A stretch of 64,000 nt of DNA from Paenibacillus sophorae (GCF_018966525.1 NZ_CP076607.1:3038001-3102000), one strand, 5' to 3'; positions 26,972 to 36,032 are shown, numbered from the stretch's first letter. Numbers and translations: made by a program. Notes: generated by a model not told the origin, from the sequence alone.

Positions 26972-27376
26972 CTATACTTTTTTGATTTGTCCGCGGATTT
27001 CTCCGTCCGGAAATTGTATCGTGTGGACATTCACATAAGTATTGCCGCGTTTAATTTCTTTGACCAAGGATCTTATTGTCATCCCGCGCAGAGGTCCGAC
27101 TAAGTCCGCTGCAGTAAGGGTTCCGCGTACAACCCCTCTTCTTACAGAGATGCCAAACTTGCTTGGACCGAACAAGAATGCGACAATAGGGCCGTTCTGG
27201 CCTCTTCTGCCCAAGTGGATATGGGCTTGAGTAACCCGAGAAATGTTTCTTACGACAAGAACGAACGACAATCTTTTGCCGTCGCGGCTAAGTCTGAACG
27301 TAGCGGTTCCGAAAGCTTGTGTCCGGACTGGAGGGACCTCTTCTCTGCCAGATAAAAAAGCTCTAAATATGCTCAT
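26972..27376 (-). CDS. CHRD domain protein
   Basis: A 134-residue protein made almost entirely of one CHRD domain: FLSGREEVPPVRTQAFGTATF, the His-rich strand TQAHIHLGRRGQNGPIVAFLF, and NTYVNVHTIQFPDGEIRGQI at the end. CHRD domains occur in chordin and in many bacterial surface or spore proteins of unknown function. There is no signal peptide. AAGGAG stands 8 bp before the ATG at 27376; an upstream GTG at 27385 lies inside that site. Confidence 0.8.
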   Translation of the reverse strand: MSIFRAFLSGREEVPPVRTQAFGTATFRLSRDGKRLSFVLVVRNISRVTQAHIHLGRRGQNGPIVAFLFGPSKFGISVRRGVVRGTLTAADLVGPLRGMTIRSLVKEIKRGNTYVNVHTIQFPDGEIRGQIKKV

Positions 27377-27472
27377 GACACTCACTCCTTTCGAAATAGA
27401 TAGAATATCGTATTCCGGTTAGGAGAGAATGTCATGTTCGGATGCCTATTTTGGATAAAAGAGCAAAGGAGA

Positions 27473-28645
27473 TCATTTTAAGCCTTCGTAAATGGCATTA
27501 CGGAGATCTATTGTAAACTGGCCGGACATCCCTTCCAGCGTGGTATTCGTAAATGCTGCAACGCTAAGCTTCCGGCTAGGGTCTACGAACCAGGAATGGC
27601 CATATACTCCGCCCCAGCGCCACGTTCCCGGAGATTGCGGCGTCGCGGCGGCAGCGGGATCTGTCAGCACGGCGAACCCGAGGCTGAATCCGAAGCCCGG
27701 CGAGTCAGGGAGCGTCAAACCGGATGTCTGGCTGCGTCCCATCTCCTCAATTAATGCTGGCGTAAGCAGCGGATTGCCGCCTGTTCGCAGAGTTTCAAGA
27801 AGATGCAGGATATCGTCCGCGGTACCGATCATTCCCGCGCCGCCCGATGGAAATGCAAGGGGATCGAAGGCCCGGCTAGGATCGAGTAAAGTGCCAGCTA
27901 CTCCTTCTAATTTGCCTACAGTATCAGGCTCCCGCATACGGCGCGGCTCGGGTATATCATCGGCATAATTTGCAGCAAGACGTGCCGGGTCAACGACATT
28001 GAACGCCGTGTCCGTTAAGCCGAGCGGTTCCGTCACCAGAGAACTGACCGCTTCGGGGAGCGGTCTGCCGTGTGCGCTTGCTACAATCGCACCGAGCACA
28101 TCTGCAGCCAGCGAATAGTTCCAAGCGGTTCCGGGGGCGAAGAGCAACGGTACAGAAGCCAGCCGCCGTAAATTTTCTTCGAGTGAAAGGTTGGAACGGT
28201 CCATTCCGTCGGAGACGCCGGCCTGGTGGTAAGGGCCGTCCTCCGGTTCCAGAAAGCCATAGCTAAGACCGGCCGTATGGCTCATCAGCTGGCGCAGAGT
28301 GATTTGAGCCAGAGAGCCGTCGGCCAGCCGTGGTTTGAAGTAGGGAAGCCAAGTATCAATAGGCATATCAAGATCGAGTTTACCCTTGGAGACGAGCACC
28401 ATAGCAGCGACCGAGACGACAAGCTTGGTTACCGACGCAAGCCGAAACAATGCATCTTCACGCATGGGCAGGTTCCTCTCGCGGTCTGCCAATCCGGCGG
28501 CGCGGCTATAACTGAGTTTACCGTCTAAAGCTATTTTAACTACCGTCCCAACCAACCGTTTTTCGGAAAGTGTACGATCAATGACTTCATCAACTTCTGC
28601 TTGCAAGCCTTCTGCACCCAATTGATTAAATTCGTATTTACTCAA
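27473..28645 (-). CDS. Beta-lactamase-fold serine hydrolase (class C-like / EstB-type esterase)
   Basis: A 390-residue protein with the SxxK motif Ser71-V-T-Lys74 in LFRLASVTKLVVS and a Tyr-based motif YSL in GTAWNYSLAADVLG near 173. The third motif region near the C-terminus is WRWGGVYGHSWFVDP. The HSW in place of a KTG box, and the absence of a signal peptide, point to an esterase or peptidase of the serine hydrolase family rather than a drug-hydrolysing lactamase. No operon partner is evident. Confidence 0.78.
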   Translation of the reverse strand: MSKYEFNQLGAEGLQAEVDEVIDRTLSEKRLVGTVVKIALDGKLSYSRAAGLADRERNLPMREDALFRLASVTKLVVSVAAMVLVSKGKLDLDMPIDTWLPYFKPRLADGSLAQITLRQLMSHTAGLSYGFLEPEDGPYHQAGVSDGMDRSNLSLEENLRRLASVPLLFAPGTAWNYSLAADVLGAIVASAHGRPLPEAVSSLVTEPLGLTDTAFNVVDPARLAANYADDIPEPRRMREPDTVGKLEGVAGTLLDPSRAFDPLAFPSGGAGMIGTADDILHLLETLRTGGNPLLTPALIEEMGRSQTSGLTLPDSPGFGFSLGFAVLTDPAAAATPQSPGTWRWGGVYGHSWFVDPSRKLSVAAFTNTTLEGMSGQFTIDLRNAIYEGLK

Positions 28646-28734
28646 AGTTTATCCTCCTCCCAAACGTCAACGATAAAGAATATTATGGACCAGCATCCAG
28701 TTTAAAACAATATGTCAAATCGGATATGCACCGG

Positions 28735-28890
28735 CAATCGTGAATACCTTGGAGGAGGCAGCCAAGGGAAGCCGTCTGTTTCTGCTCCGGTCCTCCCACA
28801 TCTAATCCATATGGTTCGGAAAAATCTGGGGGTTGGAATTATATCCAAGTTCACGCTTTCTTCGGTTTCTCATTTGTTGTAGTGACACCG
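28735..28890 (+). pseudogene. Possible LysR-type regulator remnant
   Basis: One frame reads QIGYAPAIVNTLEEAAKGSR and, after a frame change, HLIHMVRKNLGVGIISKF, both resembling parts of LysR effector domains. Stops and frame breaks interrupt it and no start is visible. It fills the gap between the serine hydrolase and MFS genes. Confidence 0.25.
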
Positions 28891-28906
28891 GCGGCAAAGC
28901 AGTTTA

Positions 28907-30166
28907 TTAATGTTTTGGGTCAATTGTATGGCGAGGGGTTTCCCTGAACCAAACAATCTTAACAGTGATGCATATAAGTGCCAAAGCAGCAAAAACCAAA
29001 CCGCTCCGAATGATTTCGTTTATACCCAAATCGGAAATAAACCAGCCTCCCACGGCTGTTCCCAACGTAACTCCCAAATTAGAAAAAGAGACATATAAAC
29101 TGTTTGCAAATTCGGGCGCCTCTTGTGCTTCGGATGTCAGCCAGATTTGACTGACTATCAGTCCGCTGGTGTGAACTGCTCCCCAGAGAAGAATAGCTGC
29201 AATGACGGGAATAACGGAGCTTGATACAAAATAAAGAAGCAGGTAGCAGAAGCCTAACGCTACAGGATAAAACAAGACCGTTTTTACCATTTGAAAAGTG
29301 AGCAGCTTTCCCGCATACCAATTGCCCAGAACACCGCTGATTCCAAAAACTACAAGCATCAGGCTGATAAATGCCCCGTTCATCTCGAATCTTTGCGTCA
29401 AATACTCGGAGAAATAACTGTATACAGAAAACATGGAGGAGAAGATAAAGCAGTTTGCAGCCATATTCAACAATAGCGAGGGTTTTCGCAATATGCCGAG
29501 CTGGTTGCCGAAAGAAAGATGGTTAATCTTTGCAGATGGAGAGGGAACCATAATACCAATCCCAATACAAGCGATCCCGTTTACAATCGCGGAGAATAAA
29601 AAAGAAGTACTTAGTGATAATTGATTCGCGATATAAGAGTTAAGCGGAATTCCCAGAACCATGCCTATGCTGACTCCTAGAAATACTTTTGCACTTGCTT
29701 TAGCTGCTTCTTCTTTTTGAGATAATGCCCCGGCCATTGCAAAAGCAATCGAAAAATAAACCGGATGGAAGAAAGCGGGGAGTATACGGAACAACAAAAG
29801 AATCTCAAAGCTGGGCGCAAATGAGGAAACAAAATTAGAACCCGCAAATAATGCCATGATCCCCATCAACACTCTTTTTTGATTCGGTCTGGATAGGAGT
29901 AATGTCATCCAAGGACCAAATATAGCAATAATGAACGCAAATGAACTGACAAGCATACCGGCAGATACAGCAGATACATGGTACTTATTCATGACCATTG
30001 GTAAAACTCCGACGATTCCAAGCTCCGTATTAATGATGCCGAATACCCCAACTGTAATGAAAAATAACGAATAGTTCAGGCTGTCGAGAAAGTCTCGACA
30101 GCTATTTTTAAGTTCTGATAATTTCACACGACACCGCGTTAATGTTGTATAATATAGGTAACACAT
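28907..30166 (-). CDS. MFS transporter (DHA1) whose 5' end was displaced by an IS1182-family insertion
   Basis: A 12-segment DHA1 transporter (GVFGIINTELGIVGVLPMVMNKYHVS and FRILPAFFHPVYFSIAFAMAG are typical). Codons upstream of base 30076 lie inside the insertion sequence, so the first 30 residues of the present frame are element-derived. Beyond the far end of the element, bases 31656-31648 read MKR in frame with NYSLFF, which marks the original start. The original gene was therefore MKRNYSLFFITV..., about 393 residues, cut after codon 3. It is now separated from its presumed ArsR-controlled promoter; any expression would be a hybrid reading out of the element. Confidence 0.82.
   Translation of the reverse strand: MCYLYYTTLTRCRVKLSELKNSCRDFLDSLNYSLFFITVGVFGIINTELGIVGVLPMVMNKYHVSAVSAGMLVSSFAFIIAIFGPWMTLLLSRPNQKRVLMGIMALFAGSNFVSSFAPSFEILLLFRILPAFFHPVYFSIAFAMAGALSQKEEAAKASAKVFLGVSIGMVLGIPLNSYIANQLSLSTSFLFSAIVNGIACIGIGIMVPSPSAKINHLSFGNQLGILRKPSLLLNMAANCFIFSSMFSVYSYFSEYLTQRFEMNGAFISLMLVVFGISGVLGNWYAGKLLTFQMVKTVLFYPVALGFCYLLLYFVSSSVIPVIAAILLWGAVHTSGLIVSQIWLTSEAQEAPEFANSLYVSFSNLGVTLGTAVGGWFISDLGINEIIRSGLVFAALALICITVKIVWFRETPRHTIDPKH
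30066..30076. repeat. Left target-site duplication of the IS1182-family element
   Basis: AACGAATAGTT is present here and at 31637-31647, directly outside the two inverted repeats. Confidence 0.9.
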
Positions 30167-31636
30167 ATTTTAGAACGGATGGTGTTCTTTATGCTGCGAT
30201 CTAACCGGGAAAAACAACAATCTTACGAATTCGTTTCTATCGAAGATTTGGTGCCTCAGGATCATCTGCTCCGCAAAGTGGATCAACATATCGATTTCTC
30301 TTTTATTGATGAAAAGGTCCGTCCTCTGTACTGCGCGGATAACGGGCGGCCGGCGATTGATCCGGTAGTACTGTTCAAGATGATTTTTCTCGGTTATTTC
30401 TACGGCATTCGTTCCGAACGTCAATTGGAACGGGAGATTCAGACTAATCTGGCGTACCGTTGGTTTTTGGGACTCGGACTGACCGACAAAGTGCCGGACC
30501 ACACGACCATTAGTTGGAACCGGCGAACCCGGTTTAAGGATACGAGCATTTTTCAGGATATTTTTGATGAGATTGTTTTGCAGGCCATCTCGCACCGGAT
30601 GGTGGGCGGCCGCGTCCTAATTACCGACTCGACTCACATCAAGGCGAACGCGAATAAACACCAGTACACTAAGCAGCAAGTACTGCAAAACACGAAAGAT
30701 TATATCGGTGAACTCAATGCCGCCGTGGCGGAAGACCGGAAGGAAAACGGAAAAAAGCGCTAAAACCGAGAGAGGAAGTGACCGAGGAAAAGGAAATTAA
30801 AGTGAGCAAGACTGACCCAGACAGCGGGTATATGATTCGGGACGGCAAACCGGAAGGCTTCTTTTACTTGGACCACCGCACGGTGGATATGAAATTCAAT
30901 ATGATTACGGATGTGCATGTCACGCCGGGAAATGTCCATGATTCGGTTCCTTATTTGTCGCGTTTGGACCGGCAAAGAGAACGGTTTGGTTTTAAAGTCG
31001 AGGCTGTAGCGCTGGATTCGGGTTATTTGACGACACCGATTTGTAGAGGTCTGAAAAGTCGAAAAATTTTTGCGGTGATTGCTCACCGGAGATTTCATCC
31101 CAAGCAAGGACTGTTTCCGAAATGGAAGTTTACGTTTAACGCAGAGCGCAATCTGTACGTCTGCCCGGCGAGTCACGAACTGGTCTACCGTACAACGGAC
31201 CGGAAAGGATACCGGCAGTATGCTTCTGATCCGGAGCACTGCAAGGCCTGTCCGCTGCTCGAAAAGTGTACGCATTCCCGAAACCACCGCAAGGTGGTGA
31301 CCCGACATGTTTGGGAGGACAGCAAGGAGTGGGTACGGAACAACCGGCTGAGCCGGGACGGCAAACAGCTGTACCGCAAACGAAAAGAAACGATTGAGCG
31401 AAGCTTCGCGGACGCCAAAGAGCTCCATGGGTTTCGCTATTGCCGTTTGCGCGGGCTGGCCAACGTCAAGGAACAGGCCTTGATGACAGCAGCCGTACAG
31501 AACATGAAGAAGATGGCGATCCACCTGGATCGCCTGGAAAAGCGGGGGTAACCCCCTCGATTTTCACTTCTTCGCGTCCTAAAACAAAAAGAGAAACCCA
31601 GGGTCTTTGAGGAAGACCGGGTTTCTCGACAAGCTG
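30077..31636 (+). mobile_element. IS1182-family insertion sequence, 1,560 bp
   Basis: The ends are CAGGCTGTCGAGAAA and, inverted, CAGCTTGTCGAGAAA (13 of 15 identical), flanked by an 11-bp direct repeat. A promoter-like TATAAT (in TTGTATAATATAG) lies inside the left end before the transposase. The insertion splits an MFS gene after its third codon. Clean ends and duplication suggest a recent event. Confidence 0.9.
30179..31551 (+). CDS. IS1182-family transposase, read in two frames
   Basis: The first frame (30179-30763) holds the N-terminal DUF772-type region (FVSIEDLVPQDHLLRKVDQHIDF, RSERQLEREIQTNLAYRWF). The second (to 31551) holds the DDE part (DPDSGYMIRDGKPEGFFY, ERSFADAKELHGFRYCRLRG). 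They join at GGA-AAA-AAG: a -1 shift on A-AAA-AAG at about 30749-30755 continues into KALKPREEVTEE, giving about 458 residues, the family's usual size. This is either a programmed -1 shift or a lost A that kills the enzyme. Confidence 0.82.
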
Positions 31637-31647
31637 AACGAATAGTT
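31637..31647. repeat. Right target-site duplication of the IS1182-family element
   Basis: Second copy of AACGAATAGTT. Read leftward, the bases that follow restore the start of the MFS gene. Confidence 0.9.
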
Positions 31648-31685
31648 GCGTTTCATACTATCCCGCCTTTAATCTTAATATATGC

Positions 31686-31705
31686 ATATCTATAAATATA
31701 GATAT
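31686..31705. promoter_or_regulatory. ArsR-type operator in front of the original MFS start
   Basis: ATATCTA-N6-TAGATAT, identical in arms and spacing to the palindrome upstream of arsR at 32069-32088. It lies 30 bp upstream of the pre-insertion MFS start codon. Confidence 0.65.
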
Positions 31706-31746
31706 ATTACCAATAAGCAGACAGCCCAAAATTCCAATGGGGCTGC

Positions 31747-32058
31747 CTATAAATGGTTTTTAATATAGTCGGTAAATTTACCGATGTTTTCTTCATTCCT
31801 GCGGTAGTAAGTCCACTGACCAAAACGTCTGGATTCCAAAAGTCCTGCATTTTTCATTAGCGTTAAATAGCTGGAGATCACGGATTGCGCAAGTCCTGTC
31901 TTCTCTTGAATGCTTCCTACACATATCCCTCCTTTGAAGTCGGCATCCGATGGCAAGTAGATTTGAGGACCAAAATGTACATCCGGGCTCTTCAGCCAAT
32001 CTAAAATTTGCACGCGGGTCTCGTTTGAAAGCGCCTTAAAAATCAATTTAGTATCCAT
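31747..32058 (-). CDS. ArsR-family transcriptional regulator
   Basis: A 103-residue winged-helix repressor: FKALSNETRVQILDWL at the N-terminus and the recognition region TGLAQSVISSYLTLMKNAGLLESRRFGQWTYYRRNE. The metal-binding ELCVCDL box of ArsR/SmtB metal sensors is not conserved; a single Cys lies in GGICVGSIQ. The gene was directly upstream of the MFS transporter before the insertion. Two identical palindromes, one before each gene, suggest it represses both itself and the transporter. The ligand is unknown. Confidence 0.82.
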   Translation of the reverse strand: MDTKLIFKALSNETRVQILDWLKSPDVHFGPQIYLPSDADFKGGICVGSIQEKTGLAQSVISSYLTLMKNAGLLESRRFGQWTYYRRNEENIGKFTDYIKNHL

Positions 32059-32068
32059 GTTGCTTATT

Positions 32069-32088
32069 ATATCTACTTATCTAGATAT
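32069..32088. promoter_or_regulatory. ArsR-type operator upstream of arsR
   Basis: Perfect inverted repeat ATATCTA-N6-TAGATAT starting 11 bp upstream of the arsR start codon; a second identical copy is at 31686-31705. Confidence 0.65.
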
Positions 32089-32256
32089 TTCAAGATGTAT
32101 GAGCGAAACAATCTGAATGGTTGGCCATCTTTCCATGAAAATTTCCACCTTATCATCATAAGCTGTCAATTGTTGACTGCCGCCTGCGCCACATAAATTT
32201 CACTCTGCCATCAAACAATGAAACCAAAACCTATGTTGGCAAGGGAGATGAAGTTT

Positions 32257-33147
32257 ATGAGGAAGAAACGTTTACGCCATCCGTATTCGGCCGGTACAAT
32301 GGCTGTCGCACTCCTGGTTATGGCGATTGGCCTTGCAATTGGCGGTGGGTACGGGCATGCAGCACTAAATGATGGACAGATCCTGCCCGGCCAGTTAACA
32401 ACGAATACTCTGGAGCCGTCCGCACAGACAGCCACCACCGTCCATCCGCGTATAGCCGTAATTATCGACGACTTCGGAAACGGTATGCGGGGGACGGAGG
32501 AAATGTTCGCTCTGCCGATCAAGCTCACCGTCGCGGTGATGCCGTTTCTGTCCACCTCAGAGGCGGATGCCCGGCGGGCTCATGAGCGGGGCTTTGACGT
32601 TCTGGTGCATTTGCCGATGGAGCCCCGTAATGGCAAGCCGGAATGGCTCGGTCCGGGAGCGGTTCTGTCCAGCTTAAGCGATCAGGAAATCCGCAAGCGC
32701 GTCGAGGCGGCGGTGGATAATGTGCCTTACGCGATCGGTATCAATAATCATATGGGCTCCAAAGTTACGGGAGACGAGCGGGTTATGCGCGCCGTATTGT
32801 CCGTTTGCAAGGAAAGAGGCCTGTTCTTTGTAGACAGTCATACCAACTATCGTTCGGTAGTCGGCCTAGTGGCCGAGCAAATGGGCCTGCCCCGGGTGGA
32901 GAATCATGTCTTTCTGGACGATACCCATTCAGCCGGTCATGTAACCCGTCAATTGCAACGGGCAGAGAAGTGGGCAGTGGACCATAATTACTGCGTAACG
33001 ATCGGTCATGTCGGAATTCAGGGCAAAGAGACCGCCGCAGGAATCCGCGGCGGCATCAATGATTTAAAGAACCGTGTACAGTTCGTCGGAATTTCCGATC
33101 TGGTCAAGAAGGAGTGGAAGTGGAGTTCCCGGCTCACATTTCCATAA
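32257..33147 (+). CDS. Divergent polysaccharide deacetylase (YibQ/DUF610-type), secreted or anchored
   Basis: A 296-residue protein with an N-terminal membrane/signal segment (about residues 14-36) and a YibQ-type catalytic domain: IAVIIDDFGNG, VAVMPFLSTSEADARRAHERGFDVLVHLPMEP, GINNHMGS, FFVDSHTNY and CVTIGHVGIQGKET. The paired Asp and His residues fit metal-dependent deacetylases, but substrates of this family are unknown. AAGGGAG 9 bp upstream selects ATG 32257 over 32218. It overlaps the convergent amidase gene by 14 bp at the 3' end. A cell-envelope role is likely. Confidence 0.78.
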   Translation: MRKKRLRHPYSAGTMAVALLVMAIGLAIGGGYGHAALNDGQILPGQLTTNTLEPSAQTATTVHPRIAVIIDDFGNGMRGTEEMFALPIKLTVAVMPFLSTSEADARRAHERGFDVLVHLPMEPRNGKPEWLGPGAVLSSLSDQEIRKRVEAAVDNVPYAIGINNHMGSKVTGDERVMRAVLSVCKERGLFFVDSHTNYRSVVGLVAEQMGLPRVENHVFLDDTHSAGHVTRQLQRAEKWAVDHNYCVTIGHVGIQGKETAAGIRGGINDLKNRVQFVGISDLVKKEWKWSSRLTFP

Positions 33148-33859
33148 GATAGGCGGCAATGCCGTTTGATACCGCTTCAGCGATTTTCTCCTGGCCTTTC
33201 GAAGTCGTCAGCATGGCCCGGTCGACCGGGCTGCTTATAAAGCCCGCCTCCACGATAACCGTGGGGGCGGTTATTTTGTTGAGCAGATAGAACGGCTTCC
33301 CAGGATGGGAATCTAATTTGACTCCATAAAGTACATTTAGCTGATCCTGAATCGCTTTGGCCAGCATGAAGCTTCGGCCTTCCTGACGGTACAGCACAAT
33401 CGGTCCGTGCTTCGACGGAGAGGGCGCCCAGTTAATATGAACACTGACGACGACAGCGGCGGGCAGCGTTTCGGCAAGCTCCTTGCGCTGGGCGAGATCG
33501 CGCATATGGCGGGAGCGGCTTTGAAGCCACCTATTCTCCTCGCTGGGCGCATAATCGCCGAACCGGTTCAGGACGGCGTCAAAGCCGTCCGCTCTCAGCA
33601 GCAGGAACAGCTTGCGGGAAATGGCGAGCGTCAAATCTTTTTCCAGGATGTCCCCATGCGACGTGCCGCCGTCAATGCCCCCGTGACCGGCGTCGATCAG
33701 TACGATGCGGTGACCGTGCCCAATCAGTGTTTGAGGTTGTTCATGCCGCTCGTCCGGTAAGGCGAAAGATGGATGGGCATTCCCCGCCAGCAGCGTTCCC
33801 GTAATGACCAGGACAAACACCCCTCTTGCTAGAGCTCTCCATTGGTTAGTCAGAATCAA
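33134..33859 (-). CDS. cwlD: N-acetylmuramoyl-L-alanine amidase, CwlD-like (Amidase_3)
   Basis: A 241-residue amidase with an N-terminal hydrophobic segment (about residues 9-28) and an Amidase_3 domain. Zinc ligands are in LIDAGHGGIDGG and LEKDLTL, then VVSVHINWAP, and the catalytic Glu in TVIVEAGFISSP. In Bacillus, CwlD makes muramic delta-lactam in spore cortex together with PdaA. The size and layout match CwlD better than longer amidases. I infer sporulation use. Confidence 0.78.
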   Translation of the reverse strand: MILTNQWRALARGVFVLVITGTLLAGNAHPSFALPDERHEQPQTLIGHGHRIVLIDAGHGGIDGGTSHGDILEKDLTLAISRKLFLLLRADGFDAVLNRFGDYAPSEENRWLQSRSRHMRDLAQRKELAETLPAAVVVSVHINWAPSPSKHGPIVLYRQEGRSFMLAKAIQDQLNVLYGVKLDSHPGKPFYLLNKITAPTVIVEAGFISSPVDRAMLTTSKGQEKIAEAVSNGIAAYLMEM

Positions 33860-34042
33860 GAGATAAACCTCCCTGTGTAATCTTGAATCCGGAAGCGGTC
33901 AATAATCCTTGCTTCAGGGCCTGTTCTTTTTTGGTTAGATTGTGCTTCAAAAGGCAGAATTATGCGGCTGAGGCCCGTTTAGGGCGGAGATAAACGGGCA
34001 AACTAACCATTAAGGAGAGGATTACAGGAGGAGGTGAGTGCA

Positions 34043-34231
34043 GTGGCCTCGGACGGTGAAGATCTGGTCAAATACATTACTGAAAAAGTGGTCGTCTACA
34101 TGGAAAGCCCTCACGACAGCCGCAGCCGGCACCGAGCAGGCAGACAGCCGTGGAGCCAGAAATGGTTCGGAATGCTGCCGCTCGGCTTGTCAATGTGGCG
34201 AAGCAGCCGGAAGGTTAGGGACAAAGGGTAG
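34043..34231 (+). CDS. yqzE: YqzE family small protein
   Basis: A 62-residue protein whose pattern DLVKYITEKVVVYMESP and WFGMLPLGLSMW matches YqzE of Bacillales, which lies near competence comG genes there. Function unknown. A perfect GGAGGTGA lies 5 bp before the GTG at 34043; an upstream GTG at 34034 lies within the ribosome site and was rejected. No comG genes are in view. Confidence 0.7.
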   Translation: MASDGEDLVKYITEKVVVYMESPHDSRSRHRAGRQPWSQKWFGMLPLGLSMWRSSRKVRDKG

Positions 34232-34245
34232 AAAGAATGATATGT

Positions 34246-34288
34246 AAAATGGCGCGCAAAGGGGAAACCCATTTGACACGCCATTTTT
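34246..34288. terminator. Intrinsic terminator after yqzE
   Basis: AAAATGGCG pairs with CGCCATTTT, with T tract on the right and A tract on the left, so it can serve both the rightward yqzE and the leftward lipoprotein gene. Confidence 0.65.
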
Positions 34289-34313
34289 GTTCTATCAAGC
34301 CACTATCTTGGGA

Positions 34314-34808
34314 TCAATTGCCGTATTTCTTTTTCCATTTATCGCGCCATTCTTGATAACTGAGTCCAGTTACTTCTTCCAATGTTTTACCGTTCAATGA
34401 GTAAACTGCCCCTGCCAATCCATCGACATCAGGAAAAGAATAACCGCCAACAACCTTGCCTTCACAAAGCATGATATAAAGATTGCTCTTAGCCTGGTAG
34501 ATCTTTTCCAGCGGATGATTAGAAACTGTAAATTGATATATTATGATCTGTTTTCCAAAATACGTATCGGGTTCTGCCTTCTGAACGCCCCACGCCTGTT
34601 GATAGGGCACTGATTCCGTACTTCCGAAAAGTTTGCCTTTGTCCAAAGTGTAGCTGTAAACTTCACCTTTGCTGGAAGTGATGTTATAACCTTGTGCCGT
34701 TACGTATTTTTCGGCTGTTTTTTCATCACCTGTGATATTTTTGCCGCATCCTGAAAGGATGAGCAGCACCAGCCCAATGATAAGAGTTATATTTGAAAAT
34801 CTTTTCAT
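34314..34808 (-). CDS. Small lipoprotein of unknown function
   Basis: A 164-residue protein with a lipoprotein signal: basic MKR, a hydrophobic core, and lipobox LSGC with the lipidated Cys at residue 21. The mature part begins NITGDEKTAEKYVTAQGYNIT, with features seen in peptides that mature by membrane anchoring (a YVTAQGY repeat-like helix, and SYTLDKGKLF). I do not recognise a family with certainty. It stands alone between terminators. Confidence 0.65.
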   Translation of the reverse strand: MKRFSNITLIIGLVLLILSGCGKNITGDEKTAEKYVTAQGYNITSSKGEVYSYTLDKGKLFGSTESVPYQQAWGVQKAEPDTYFGKQIIIYQFTVSNHPLEKIYQAKSNLYIMLCEGKVVGGYSFPDVDGLAGAVYSLNGKTLEEVTGLSYQEWRDKWKKKYGN

Positions 34809-34885
34809 TAGGACCCCCCAATCATTTACTGTCGTTCTGTAACTAATACAACGTTTGCTTTAAAGATATTGTTGCAATATCCATG

Positions 34886-34924
34886 AAAAAGCCCCATTTT
34901 CCGGTAAAAGCGGAGTATGGGGCT
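34886..34924 (-). terminator. Intrinsic terminator of the leftward secreted-protein gene
   Basis: Read on the minus strand, AGCCCCAT...ATGGGGCT is followed by a run of T. Confidence 0.7.
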
Positions 34925-34961
34925 GTATTGCTTTCATCCATGCAGTTGGTTTGCCAAAAAT

Positions 34962-36032
34962 CTAGCGTGCCGCTTCTCCATCGCCAGAGACATAGACCTG
35001 GAATTTGCCGCTTTGCTGAAGGGCGTCAAGCGGTAGAAACCGTCGTCCGCCAATACCTGAAGCGGCATAAGCGACCGTCTCGCCGCCGGATGCTGCGGAA
35101 CTTGTCCACAACTGATAGCCCGTAATCATGAGCGGGGCGCCCAGGATGTCGTTGGCTCCGGCATTTGACCGGAACACAAGACCCGGCTGCAGCTGAAGCA
35201 GCTGTACGAATTCGTGGGCCTCCAGTGGAGCAAGCTTTGGAGATGTCAGCCACAGCAGATTATCGTACGGATTTCCGGTGTGTCCCGTTTGGAACATCGG
35301 CCCGGCTGTGATTTCGGACAATAAGCCGGATGCCGTCAAGCCGTAGCGTCCGGCTGCTTGAGCGCTTCTGGCGACCGCTTCAGCTTTGCTGTCGTCCCAA
35401 GGAAGGATCTCCGGAACGATGGCGTTGACATAAAGTGTCTGCCCGTTCACCGTAACTTTCCAGTAGGGCAGAAGCGGCGCATAAAGCGGAACCGGTTCAA
35501 TGATTTCAAATAAAGAATGGATAAGGCCCTGCTGCGCCAAGAACAGGCGCAGCTCGGTGACGGAGTAGGGAAGTCCTTCGGTATCCGCCCCATATTCGCT
35601 GAGTGTGTATCCGCCGTTATCCGAGGCGGTAATGATCATATATCCGATCCGCTTATCGCCGCTGATGAGGTTGACGAGCCACCCGTGAGTTCCGGGTCCC
35701 AGCGGATGAATCGATGGTTTCGCCGTTTTCCATTCCTTAAAGGGGGCTTCATCCGAGAGCTTGTCGACTGCTTCATGAACAAAAGTCTTCAGGGAGTCCG
35801 GAATGGCAATATCCTGCCGTTTGGGCAGCGGCGATAGGGCTGAATCGGCCGATCCGGCAGCTTCGGCAGCCGCAGTGTCCGTCAGTCTTAAGGATTGGGC
35901 GGCAGGAGCATCCGCAGCGGGAGGCCCGAAGGGAAATCCGGTAACGGCCGCTGCCAAGATCAATGCAAGAGTGAAGAGAAAGCACACACGCATCGCTGGG
36001 ACGATTCGCTTTCTTCTGTTGCTCGGGTTCAT
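34962..36032 (-). CDS. Exported protein of unknown function
   Basis: A 356-residue protein with a basic N-terminus and a hydrophobic segment (about residues 15-36) ending near an Ala-Asp-Ala stretch that could be a signal cleavage site. The body has repeated motifs of the kind GWLVNLISGDKRIGYMIITASDNGGYTLSEYG, resembling protease-associated or cystatin-like beta-sheet domains, but I do not recognise a family. The next gene downstream is preceded by a terminator, so it is monocistronic. Confidence 0.6.
   Translation of the reverse strand: MNPSNRRKRIVPAMRVCFLFTLALILAAAVTGFPFGPPAADAPAAQSLRLTDTAAAEAAGSADSALSPLPKRQDIAIPDSLKTFVHEAVDKLSDEAPFKEWKTAKPSIHPLGPGTHGWLVNLISGDKRIGYMIITASDNGGYTLSEYGADTEGLPYSVTELRLFLAQQGLIHSLFEIIEPVPLYAPLLPYWKVTVNGQTLYVNAIVPEILPWDDSKAEAVARSAQAAGRYGLTASGLLSEITAGPMFQTGHTGNPYDNLLWLTSPKLAPLEAHEFVQLLQLQPGLVFRSNAGANDILGAPLMITGYQLWTSSAASGGETVAYAASGIGGRRFLPLDALQQSGKFQVYVSGDGEAAR

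Noticed and set aside
27473..28645. Class C beta-lactamase conferring resistance
   Set aside because: No signal peptide and no KTG box; better read as an esterase-type serine hydrolase.
30760..31524. Leftward 254-residue frame in the IS1182-type element
   Set aside because: Antisense to the DDE part of the transposase; no family similarity.
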